Origin: CBDFHV01 sp965247705
GTDB lineage: Bacteria; Pseudomonadota; Alphaproteobacteria; Rhodospirillales; CAMCUA01
Assembly (NCBI GenBank): GCA_965247705.1
Contig: CBDFHV010000080.1
Coordinates: 1-64,000 of the forward strand
Reading direction: 5' to 3'
DNA: 64,000 nucleotides
Shown here: piece by piece, positions 17,721-24,974 of the stretch
Numbering within the stretch: the stretch's first letter is position 1
How the letters are laid out: every line of letters starts with the position of its first letter
Notes under the pieces: generated by a model
What the model saw: only the letters and a program-made list of their open reading frames with translations
What the model was told of the DNA's origin: nothing
Database searches by the model: none
Position numbers and translations under genes: made by a program

Positions 17721-19468
17721 GAACCAATGCTCCCGCCCTCGATCCCGTCACCCTCGAGGTCCTGCATAACAACCTGCGCTCGATCGCAGACGAGTGCTAC
17801 ATTGCCCTGATGAAGAGCGCCTATTCGACGAACATAAAAGAACGGCACGACCACTCAACCGGCCTCATTGATCCGCGCGGCCGCACCGTCGTTCAGGCGG
17901 AGGACACGCAGGCTGTTCACCTGAGCTCCATGCTTGGTCACGTCGAAACTATCCTCGAGAGGTATGGCGTCGAGGAGTTGCAGGAGGGCGATATTTTCAT
18001 CTCCAACGATCCTTACGCCGCCAAGGGAGCGCACCTTCCCGACGTCAACTTCGCCATGCCGGCGTTCGCCGAGGGGAGGTTGATAGCCTTCTCCTGCAGC
18101 ATCGCCCACCACGCCGACGTCGGTGGCATGACCCCGGGCAGCATGTCGTCGACGATGACCGAGATTTATCAGGAAGGGGTGCGTATGCCGGTGGTGCGGC
18201 TGTTCAGGGCCGGGGAACTGGTCGAGGACATTCTTGACCTCATTCTCTTGAACGTTCGGCTGCCCGAGGAAAGGCGCGGCGACTACTTCGCCCAGGTCGC
18301 CGCCTGCCGTCTGGGGACCCGGCGCCTGGAAGTCGTGGCCGGGGCCTACGGCGTAGACACCCTGTTTGCCGCCTACGATGAAATCATCTCGCGCACGGAG
18401 ATGCGGCTCAGGCGTGCCATCGCTACCATTCCGTCGGGCGAGTATACCTTCGAGGACGTCATGGACGGCGACGGGAGGGGGGCGGAGAACATCCCCATTC
18501 GGCTCAAGATCACGGTCCGAGGCGAGCGCATTTCTTTCGATTTCACCGGCACGGCCCGCCAAGTTTCCGGCAATATCAATTGCCCCCTGAATCAAACCGT
18601 GGCGGCCGTGGGATATATCATCAAGGCCCTTCTTGATCCTCAGCTACCCAACAATCAGGGTATCCTCAACGCCCTCGAATTCGTGACCGAGGAAAATTCG
18701 CTGGTCAATTGCGCCTTCCCCGCCGCCGTCGCCTACCGCGTGCAAACCACCCAGCGGATCGTCGACACGGTGATCGGAGCCCTCGCCCCCGCCTTGCCGA
18801 GGATGGCCATCGGCGCCGGCAACGGCGCCAGCACCACGGCCATCTTCTCGGGCCTCGATCCCCGCACCGGCGGACCCTATCTTTACCTGGAGACCTACGG
18901 CGGCGGCTCCGGCGCCCGAGCCTGGAAGGATGGCAAGGACGGCGTGCAGGTGCACATCGCTAACACCGCCAACCTGCCAGTGGAAGCCATCGAAACCGAG
19001 TACCCCTTGCAGGTGGAGGAATACCGCCTGGTCGAGGACACCGGGGGCGCCGGCCGGTATCGGGGCGGCCTGTCGCTGAAGCGCACCATTAGGCCGGTTG
19101 GCCATACCTGCATGTTCACCGGCTACGGTGAGCGATTTTCCAACCCGCCCTGGGGCCTTTTCGGCGGTCGGCCCGGTGCGACGGGACGGTTCATCCTGGT
19201 CGACGGCAAGGGCGGGGAAACGGTCCTGTCCTCGAAACCGCCGCCCATGTTCTGCCAGCCGCCTCAGAAGATCGTCATCCAGAGCGCCGGCGCCGGTGGC
19301 TACGGCGATCCCGCCGAGCGCGACCGGGAACACCTGGCTGTCGATTGGCACAGCGGCAAGTTCAGCCGCGCCTTCATGGGGGAGAACTATGGATTGGAAC
19401 AGGACGACCTCGATGCCCTTCCCTGCGACGACGAGGCGCTCGATTATCCCGATTCCGGTCTGGCTTGA
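17717..19468 (+). CDS. Hydantoinase B/oxoprolinase family subunit (HyuB-like)
   Basis: 583 residues, full-length hydantoinase B domain with DPVTLEVLHNNL at the start, SNDPYAAKGAHLPDV and SIAHHADVGGMTPGSM around 95-145, and the Gly-rich ETYGGGSGA near 395. It forms a complex with HyuA. It is coupled to HyuA by a 4-bp overlap. After its stop the sequence changes abruptly to AT-rich DNA. It is distinct from the fused and frameshifted HyuAB-type gene at 29.1-32.7 kb. Confidence 0.92.
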   Translation: MRTNAPALDPVTLEVLHNNLRSIADECYIALMKSAYSTNIKERHDHSTGLIDPRGRTVVQAEDTQAVHLSSMLGHVETILERYGVEELQEGDIFISNDPYAAKGAHLPDVNFAMPAFAEGRLIAFSCSIAHHADVGGMTPGSMSSTMTEIYQEGVRMPVVRLFRAGELVEDILDLILLNVRLPEERRGDYFAQVAACRLGTRRLEVVAGAYGVDTLFAAYDEIISRTEMRLRRAIATIPSGEYTFEDVMDGDGRGAENIPIRLKITVRGERISFDFTGTARQVSGNINCPLNQTVAAVGYIIKALLDPQLPNNQGILNALEFVTEENSLVNCAFPAAVAYRVQTTQRIVDTVIGALAPALPRMAIGAGNGASTTAIFSGLDPRTGGPYLYLETYGGGSGARAWKDGKDGVQVHIANTANLPVEAIETEYPLQVEEYRLVEDTGGAGRYRGGLSLKRTIRPVGHTCMFTGYGERFSNPPWGLFGGRPGATGRFILVDGKGGETVLSSKPPPMFCQPPQKIVIQSAGAGGYGDPAERDREHLAVDWHSGKFSRAFMGENYGLEQDDLDALPCDDEALDYPDSGLA

Positions 19469-19912
19469 GCGATGATGGTTTCGGCAAGCGCGCCGTGGCA
19501 TCGATACCGACGCGAGGAGACGGTCTGGCGGCCGCGCCCTCGCCTCCGTCTTCTTCTCCATCCCGGAAGGCTTGATCGAAGGCGGACCCTTCAGCCCCTT
19601 AATACATAGCGTAATTCCGGCGGTCACTCTCCAGAATGGCACTCATGAATTACTCCGTACAAACAATATAAACCATTGAGTACACCCCGGGGTGGGAGTG
19701 GTGAGGTGGGGACAACATAACTCGCTATCGGATTCTATTCAGGAAGATTTCTCAATTCCAATATTTTTTGAGACACCATCACAATATTAATCACAAAACT
19801 GCAATCATCTATGAAGTAAATACTCATTCCGTAAGTATAGAATTTCAGATACACGTTAGTAATCTTTCTCGTACAATACACAAAATCGAAATGACATGTA
19901 GACTCCCGCTCT
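19469..19912. other. Gene-free, increasingly AT-rich stretch
   Basis: After the HyuB stop, about 130 bp of high-GC sequence gives way near 19600 to clearly AT-rich DNA unlike both flanks. No open frame with recognisable features is seen; the short forward frame at 19768-20046 overlaps the better-supported reverse fragment and looks spurious. The base shift suggests a horizontally acquired relic. Confidence 0.5.
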
Positions 19913-20239
19913 TCACTGCAGAGCTCTCACATCCGTGTCTGTTATCAGACCTTTTTTCACAGTTATCTTTGGAAAGTGCACATGCAATGGTACAAAAATA
20001 CGACCCTTTAATGATACAATGGCATGGCCTACCTCCAGCAAGTTAATATAATCACTTTCCTCCTTGTTAAGACTCATACAATTCGCAATCTCAAGAATGT
20101 CTTTCCAATTCGCCGGGTTGAACGTAACTTTGCTATAGGTGTTGGCCTTGATGGAGTTGCTTAACTTCGTAGGCTCTTGATCAATCACAATCACGGCCTC
20201 TGAGGTGGTCCCACTTCGTTGGACAGCTTGGCAGCGAAG
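19913..20239 (-). pseudogene. Fragment of a HerA/DUF87-like ATPase, C-terminal part
   Basis: The reverse frame is open from 20239 to a stop at 19913. From about 20215 it reads SGTTSEAVIVIDQEPTKL, then ANTYSKVTF, LEVGHAIVSLKGR and KKGLITDTDV. This order (Walker-B-following DQ-P-KL, NT-K, G-AIV-L-GR, KG-VTD) resembles the C-terminal end of HerA-type DUF87 ATPases. The nucleotide-binding part is absent and the codon use is AT-rich, unlike the surrounding genes. Assignment is by pattern only; a search with the roughly 100 residues would decide. Confidence 0.4.
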
Positions 20240-20656
20240 TTAAGGTGTATTCCGTTGTCTGATCACGCTGCCAAAAATCTGTCTATCACGTCCTGCTGCT
20301 GTTGTTGAGCCTGTGGGTATGTGGGTAAGCCGTCAGGCTTATCCATCACTCACCGAATTCCCGGATCTGCCGCAAGTGTCAACGGCGGAGCAAAACCGGG
20401 CCATGTGGCGGAGCAAAAGCGGGCCACTTTGGTTCGGTGAGTAGCTTGTCCCCGTAGTCCACGGGAGGGACCCGCGCGCGACGTGGGCTGCCCCTCAGCA
20501 GGCAAAGGCCGCGGCGCGCGTGGGAGGGGCCTCATATGAGGCGTATCCTGTCAAGCGATCGCTGATGTCGTTACGTGATCCGGTCTACAATGTTTCTTTG
20601 TTCGATCAGGACGCCGCTTTTCAAGAAGCGAATGTCAACGGCCTTTGTGCTACCGA
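20240..20656. other. Remnant stretch before IS3 copy C
   Basis: A patchwork: AT-rich DNA to about 20340, IS21-type end repeats (20378-20428), a GC-rich segment with a 14-bp perfect palindrome GCCTCATATGAGGC (20529-20542), then a short open start (ATG at 20565, about 30 codons) cut by IS3 copy C. That short frame does not join in phase with the TPR-like fragment beyond the IS. No intact gene. Confidence 0.5.
20378..20428. mobile_element. IS21-family end remnant
   Basis: Starts TGTCAACGGCGGAGC and contains two near-identical copies of GGCGGAGCAAAA-CGGGCCA (one base different), the repeated binding sites typical of IS21 ends. No istA or istB is nearby, so only one end remains. Confidence 0.6.
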
Positions 20657-20691
20657 TGTAGCGCACCCGGTTCCTTGGACACAAGTTTGTC

Positions 20692-21597
20692 TCACGCGGC
20701 GGGCCTGATTGAGATCGCGGCGTGCCACGCCTGACGAGCTTGAGCGGGGCTCAGGTAGCCGTTCTTTTCGACGATCCACTGGGCATTGTAGAGTTCGACG
20801 AAGTCGCGGACGGCGTCCCGCAGCTCCGCGATGTTGCGGTAGATGCGACCATGGATGATCTGTTCCTTCAGCGTGCGATTGAACCGCTCGGCGACGCCGT
20901 TGGTCTGGGGCTCGGCGACGAAGGCGTAGGACGGCTGGATGCCCCAGAACTTGATCTGGTTGGTGAAGTGGTCCGACAGATACTGGGAGCCGTGATCCAT
21001 CCGCAAGGCCAGCCCCCGAGCCGCGCCGGCCGCGGTCGAGCCATACAGCCCGGCAAGCCCCATGGAGATCGGCTGCAGGGCGGCGAAGCGGTCGCCGCGC
21101 TTGCAGACATGCCAGCCGACACACTCGGCGTTCCAATGCTCGACGGCGGTGAAGATCCAGCCCCAGCCGTCGTCCACCGTGAACACCCGAACGCCATCGG
21201 TGCCCCACATGAGGTTCGGGGCATGAGTGATGATCTCACCGTCATGGGGATTGCCGCCACGGCGGCGGCAGCGATGGGGCGAGAGCAGATTGTTCTCGCG
21301 CATCAGGCGGAGCACCCGCTTGCGGGCAACCCGGATGTCGCGACAGACCCGAAGCCGAGCCCAGACCTTGCGGTAGCCCTCGCCCTCCCAGGGCGATGCC
21401 TCCAGGTCGGCTTCGATCGCCACCAGCAGCGCCTGGTCCGAGATCGCGGGCTTCGGTCCCCGACGCTTTGCTGGCGGCTGCTCGGCGTGCTGGCCGGAGG
21501 TCACGGCGTAGAACGAGGAGCGGGCCATGCCCCAGGCGGCGCAGACCCGCCGCAGGCCGTAGGCCAGACCCGTGCCGGGCGAGGTGGCGGCACTCAT
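20692..21597 (-). CDS. IS3-family transposase orfB (copy C)
   Basis: Protein identical to orfB at 12755-13660, with an intact DDE core (Asp131, Asp198, Glu234 approximately). One synonymous base differs. ATGA overlap with orfA. Presumably functional, and able to act on the other copies' ends. Confidence 0.9.
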   Translation of the reverse strand: MSAATSPGTGLAYGLRRVCAAWGMARSSFYAVTSGQHAEQPPAKRRGPKPAISDQALLVAIEADLEASPWEGEGYRKVWARLRVCRDIRVARKRVLRLMRENNLLSPHRCRRRGGNPHDGEIITHAPNLMWGTDGVRVFTVDDGWGWIFTAVEHWNAECVGWHVCKRGDRFAALQPISMGLAGLYGSTAAGAARGLALRMDHGSQYLSDHFTNQIKFWGIQPSYAFVAEPQTNGVAERFNRTLKEQIIHGRIYRNIAELRDAVRDFVELYNAQWIVEKNGYLSPAQARQAWHAAISIRPAA

Positions 21598-22004
21598 CGC
21601 CGCGACCTCCGCCGCCCCAAAGGGCCGAAGGTCTCCGTCTTGGCCTCCAGCAGTTCCACCTGCATGGTCAACTCTCCGATCCGCTTCATGGCGCTATCCA
21701 GTTCCGCCTGCACCGGATCGCCCTTGCGTTGCTTGAGCGAGGCGTCGATCCCGCCGATCGCTTTCTCACGCCACTGCTCGAGCCGGAAGATCTCTACGCC
21801 CAACTGGCGCGACAGAAGTTGCACCGGCTCGTCACGCAAAAGCCGCAGAACGACCTCACGCTTGCGCGCCACCGTCCATCGCTGGCCAAGTCCCAGCGGG
21901 CCTGCCGGCAAAGCCTGTCCTGGGGAAAACGTGGACGAGCCAAGCTCGCCCGCATTTACCACAGGCCCATCAACAGCAACTTTCTTCTCAAAATTATCGG
22001 TCAT
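21594..22004 (-). CDS. IS3-family transposase orfA (copy C)
   Basis: Identical in sequence to the orfA of copy B: 136 residues from the ATG behind AGGAGG, HTH plus heptad region, coupled to orfB by ATGA. Confidence 0.88.
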   Translation of the reverse strand: MTDNFEKKVAVDGPVVNAGELGSSTFSPGQALPAGPLGLGQRWTVARKREVVLRLLRDEPVQLLSRQLGVEIFRLEQWREKAIGGIDASLKQRKGDPVQAELDSAMKRIGELTMQVELLEAKTETFGPLGRRRSRR

Positions 22005-22070
22005 GTTCCGGTCCTCCTTGGACACTTCGATTAAGCCAATTCTGTGTCCAAGGAAATCGGGTCCGACTCA

Positions 22071-22232
22071 ATTGTGCTTCGGGGAGAGGCCAACGCTGCA
22101 GGAAATTTAGTTCAACAAGGCCAGAATTTGGCCACGCAGGGGAATCTGAAAGAAGCTGTAAAAGCGTTCGCCCAAGCGCTTTCCAATCCATCATTAACGT
22201 TGAAGAAAGCGGCCACACCCCTCCTAGTGTAG
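22071..22232 (+). pseudogene. TPR-like protein fragment between IS3 and IS630
   Basis: After the IS3 end the forward frame reads about 50 residues with a tetratricopeptide-like pattern (GQNLATQGNLKEAVKAFAQALSNPSL). It ends at a stop inside the start of the IS630 element. The beginning has been replaced by IS3 copy C. Codon use is less GC-biased than the core genes. Only one TPR-like unit is visible, so identity is weak. Confidence 0.3.
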
Positions 22233-23303
22233 CGATTCCAACGCTTGTTTCCCTCGGTTGACCTTATCGATGATGGAACTGGCGGAAGCCGTCCAGGCGA
22301 AAGGCTTGGGGTCGGCGTTGTGCTGGTCGAGGTAGTCGTTGATGGCCATTTGCAATTCGACGATGGAGTGAAACACGCCGCGACGGATGCGCTTTCGGGT
22401 GATCTCGGCAAAGAAGCGTTCGACCAAGTTGAGCCACGACGCCGAGGTCGGCGTGAAATGCAGGTGGAACCGGGGATGGCGTTTCAGCCAGCGCTTGACC
22501 TCCGGCGTCTTGTGGGCGGCGTAGTTGTCGACGATCAGGTGGAGAGCCAGGTGCTTCGACGTCGCGCGGTTGATCTTGTTCAAGAAGCGGATGAACTCCT
22601 GATGGCGATGCTTCTGCATGCATTGGCCGATGACCGTGCCGTCGAGCACGTCGAGCGCCGCGAACAGGGTGGTGGTGCCGTGGCGCTTATAGTCGTGGGT
22701 CATGGTGCCGGCCCGGCCCTTCTTCATCGGCAGGCCCGGCTGGGTGCGGTCGAGTGCCTGGATCTGGGACTTCTCGTCCACCGACAGGACGATGGCGTGC
22801 TCCGGCGGGTTGACATACAGCCCGACCACGTCCTCGACTTTCTCGGCAAACCGCGGATCATTGGACAGCTTGAAAGTCGCCACCAGATGCGGTTTCAGCT
22901 CATGTGCCTTCCAGATCGCCTGAACGCTCGACGGCGCGATGCCCACCGCCTTGGCCATCGTTCGCAGGCTCCAGTGGGTCGCGTCCGGCGGCGTTTCCGT
23001 CTTGGTCTTCTCGATCACCCGCATGACCACATCCGCCGCAAGCGGTGCCTTGCCCGGCGGGCGCGTCTTATCGCGGCACAAACCGTCCACGCCGGCCTCC
23101 ACATAGCGCGTCCGCCAGCGTCGGATGGTCGGTTTGCTCACGCCCAAGCGGCGCTGGATCTCATCGGTGCCAACGCCGTCGCCGGCCAGCCGTACAATCC
23201 GAGCCCGTCGGACATGCTTCTGCGGCGTGTTGCCATTGGCGATCAACGCCTCCAGCCTGTCCTGATCCCCAGGCGCCAGCTGGATCCTCACTTTCTTCCC
23301 CAT
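22224..23303 (-). CDS. IS630-family transposase
   Basis: 359 residues. N-terminal HTH region (TDEIQRRLGVSKPTIRRWRTRY, about 50-71) and a DDE core: LSVDEKSQ (about 177), LIVDNYAAHK (about 262) and LNLVERFFAEIT (about 297). Tc1/mariner-like IS630 transposase, apparently complete. Confidence 0.9.
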   Translation of the reverse strand: MGKKVRIQLAPGDQDRLEALIANGNTPQKHVRRARIVRLAGDGVGTDEIQRRLGVSKPTIRRWRTRYVEAGVDGLCRDKTRPPGKAPLAADVVMRVIEKTKTETPPDATHWSLRTMAKAVGIAPSSVQAIWKAHELKPHLVATFKLSNDPRFAEKVEDVVGLYVNPPEHAIVLSVDEKSQIQALDRTQPGLPMKKGRAGTMTHDYKRHGTTTLFAALDVLDGTVIGQCMQKHRHQEFIRFLNKINRATSKHLALHLIVDNYAAHKTPEVKRWLKRHPRFHLHFTPTSASWLNLVERFFAEITRKRIRRGVFHSIVELQMAINDYLDQHNADPKPFAWTASASSIIDKVNRGKQALESLH

Positions 23304-23326
23304 GAACCCAGAATCGCATCACACCT
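22230..23326 (-). mobile_element. IS630-family element
   Basis: One transposase gene bracketed by short related inverted ends: GTGTAGCGATTC at 22230 and, read inward from the right, GTGTGATGCGATTC near 23326. Exact ends and the TA duplication expected for the family could not be confirmed. It truncates a fatty-acid desaturase gene on its right. Confidence 0.75.
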
Positions 23327-23330
23327 GCCC

Positions 23331-23507
23331 GATGGGAATCATTTGTTTCGAGCGGAACACTACCACGCGGAACACCATGCCCTGCCCGCCGCGCCGTTCC
23401 ATAAGCTGCCGGCCCTGCACGCGGTCGTCGGCCCGCACCTGAGCGTGACGGAAACGGGATACTTGCGCTTTCACCGGGTCTATTGGGCATCCCTGTCCGC
23501 CGGCTGA
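23331..23507 (+). pseudogene. Fatty-acid desaturase C-terminal fragment
   Basis: Directly right of the IS630 end the forward frame reads FRAEHYHAEHHALP, containing the third histidine box (HxxHH) of membrane fatty-acid desaturases, then FHKLPALH and a tail ending with TGA at 23507. About 58 residues remain; the membrane segments and first two His boxes are gone. The best explanation is removal of the 5' part by the IS630 insertion or a linked deletion. It ends 5 bp before the convergent PanE-like gene. Confidence 0.65.
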
Positions 23508-23512
23508 GCCGT

Positions 23513-24574
23513 TCAAGCTTTGTCCCGGTTCCGCGTCAGCCAGGCGTCCACCAACGCGACGGTCTCATCGACCGCGTCGTTGTGCATACCCTTCTGGGCA
23601 CCGATGGTGCGCACCAGGCAGTCGGCCCGCTCGATATTGGGGGCGCCGGCGGCCAGCGCCCGGGCAGCGGACGAGGGTCTGATCAGCCCGTTGGCGGCAT
23701 CGGCGTACTTCTCGAACGGAACCATATGGTCCATGGAGGCCCCCATGGCCTGGCACACATCGCAAACCCACGCGTAGATCGAGCGGGAAAGCGTGATGTC
23801 CCCGTGCACCGCGTCCCTGATGGGGATCATGTGGTCCGCCTGGACGCAGCGGTAGTTGCCGGTCAGCAGCATCGCCCACTTGGTCAGGGGCACGAAGATG
23901 GAATCATGGACCTTCAGCTTCACCGGAAGCTCCACGGGCCCGTCAACCGCATCATGGCGGGTGGCCTCGATATCCGCCTGCAGGGTGCGCAGGATGGCGG
24001 TGTGGGCGTCGGACTCGAAACGGGCGGCCTTGAAGTTGGTGGGCAGGCTTACCTGCAGCACGTTGACCGGCTCGTCGGGTGGGCGGAACGCTTGCGGGTC
24101 GGGACTGCACAGCGTGATGCGGGCGGGATCGACGCTGTCCCACACCGATGGGTCCGTGTAGCAGGGCTTCAGGGCTTCCGTATCGAGGCCCGGAATGCGC
24201 GCCAGATAGGGCAGCGGCGGCATGTTCATGATCGACATGCAGGGCACCCCGGACCAGCCCACCGCGTCGAGGAGTTCCCGCACGCCGGGGGACCGGTACT
24301 GGGGTTCCTGCATGGCCAGCGCGATCAGGTCATGCTCCGCCGGGTTCACCTCGCCAGGCCCGGCCGCCGACAGGATGCCCGGCAGCTTGCGCGACTCCAA
24401 TTCCACCAGGCCCTCGCGGCCCCGCACCGGCAATCGCACCCGAATGCCTTCATTGTTGATCAGGTCGGCCTCGTCCGGCAGGCACACCAGCTTCGCCGAA
24501 TGCCCGGCCATCAGCATCTTGATCGCCAGCAGGGAGCCGTAGGACGCCCCCAGGATAAGCGTGCTGTAGGCCAT
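23513..24574 (-). CDS. PanE/ApbA-like NAD(P)-binding oxidoreductase, function unknown
   Basis: 353 residues. An N-terminal Rossmann-type start (YSTLILGASYGSLLAIKMLMAGH) with a Gly-rich turn at 9-14 resembles ketopantoate reductase and opine-dehydrogenase-like proteins. No further catalytic motif is certain. It is longer than PanE (about 300), so a different 2-oxo acid or opine-type substrate is plausible. Transcribed away from the micro-ORF at 24807. Confidence 0.6.
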   Translation of the reverse strand: MAYSTLILGASYGSLLAIKMLMAGHSAKLVCLPDEADLINNEGIRVRLPVRGREGLVELESRKLPGILSAAGPGEVNPAEHDLIALAMQEPQYRSPGVRELLDAVGWSGVPCMSIMNMPPLPYLARIPGLDTEALKPCYTDPSVWDSVDPARITLCSPDPQAFRPPDEPVNVLQVSLPTNFKAARFESDAHTAILRTLQADIEATRHDAVDGPVELPVKLKVHDSIFVPLTKWAMLLTGNYRCVQADHMIPIRDAVHGDITLSRSIYAWVCDVCQAMGASMDHMVPFEKYADAANGLIRPSSAARALAAGAPNIERADCLVRTIGAQKGMHNDAVDETVALVDAWLTRNRDKA

Positions 24575-24789
24575 GTGCCCAATGTTCCCGTTGGTGGATT
24601 TCAGTGGTGTGTTGATGGTCGACGACGATGGCGCGCCACCGATTGGCGCGCGCCGGCAATTTGCCCGCAGCGGTCAAGTCCGGTCAATCCCTCGCCGCGG
24701 CATCTTTCGTTCCGCCGGGCACGGGGGCTGTCGTTGTGCCTTGTCACGCCGTTCTTTCCGGGCCAAGCTGCGACTTCGGCGTCAACAAC

Positions 24790-24805
24790 AGAAAGGAGGT
24801 GATCC
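24790..24805 (+). promoter_or_regulatory. Perfect 16-nt Shine-Dalgarno
   Basis: AGAAAGGAGGTGATCC is complementary over all 16 bases to the usual 3' end of bacterial 16S rRNA (GGATCACCTCCTTTCT). It sits at normal distance before a GTG at 24807. Such a long match is far beyond ordinary ribosome binding sites in this window. Confidence 0.8.
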
Positions 24806-24806
24806 A

Positions 24807-24872
24807 GTGTTTCATTGTCACATGCGGTTTTCGCGAGTTCGGACCTGGATCGTCGCCCGCGCGGGGTTGTAA
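24807..24872 (+). CDS. Putative 21-residue micro-protein or leader peptide
   Basis: A GTG start follows a perfect 16-nt Shine-Dalgarno at 24790-24805. The product begins MFHCHMRFSRVRTW, is basic and has one Cys and two His near the start, ending in RAGL. A strong hairpin lies 54 bp after the stop (24927-24954), so the unit looks like a short monocistronic transcript. It is divergent from the PanE-like gene and convergent with the GT9 gene. Function is unknown; it could be a secreted or regulatory peptide, or the ORF could serve as a ribosome-capturing leader. Confidence 0.5.
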   Translation: MFHCHMRFSRVRTWIVARAGL

Positions 24873-24926
24873 GCCGTTCACAGCGACGTATCCCGGTCCG
24901 CGCCGCGGGCCGAAGTCTGACGATGG

Positions 24927-24954
24927 AAGGGTCGACCGGTCGTGGTCGGCCCTT
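24927..24954 (+). terminator. Hairpin terminator after the micro-ORF
   Basis: AAGGGTCGACC pairs with GGTCGGCCCTT across a six-base loop, 11 pairs with one G-U, followed by CTCGTC rather than a pure T-run. It probably ends the micro-ORF transcript and may act for the convergent GT9 gene too. Confidence 0.6.
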
Positions 24955-24974
24955 CTCGTCCGTCGAAATAGAGG

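Larger units (their letters stand above)
20657..22070 (-). mobile_element. IS3-family element copy C, intact
   Basis: 1414 bp, same orientation as copies A and B and nearly identical to B. Flanks (left ...TTGTGCTACCGA, right ATTGTGCTTCGG...) do not contain the 14-bp direct repeat seen at copy B, only a shared 7-mer TTGTGCT. It may therefore have undergone recombination or an adjacent deletion. Confidence 0.93.

Noticed and set aside
19768..20046. 92-codon forward frame in the AT-rich relic
   Set aside because: Overlaps the better reverse HerA-like fragment, has no ribosome site and no recognisable pattern.
24790..24805. Possible 16S rRNA 3' end on the minus strand
   Set aside because: Only the last 16 bases match; the upstream sequence lacks the conserved GTAACAAGGTA...GGCTGGATC context, so it is not an rRNA gene.
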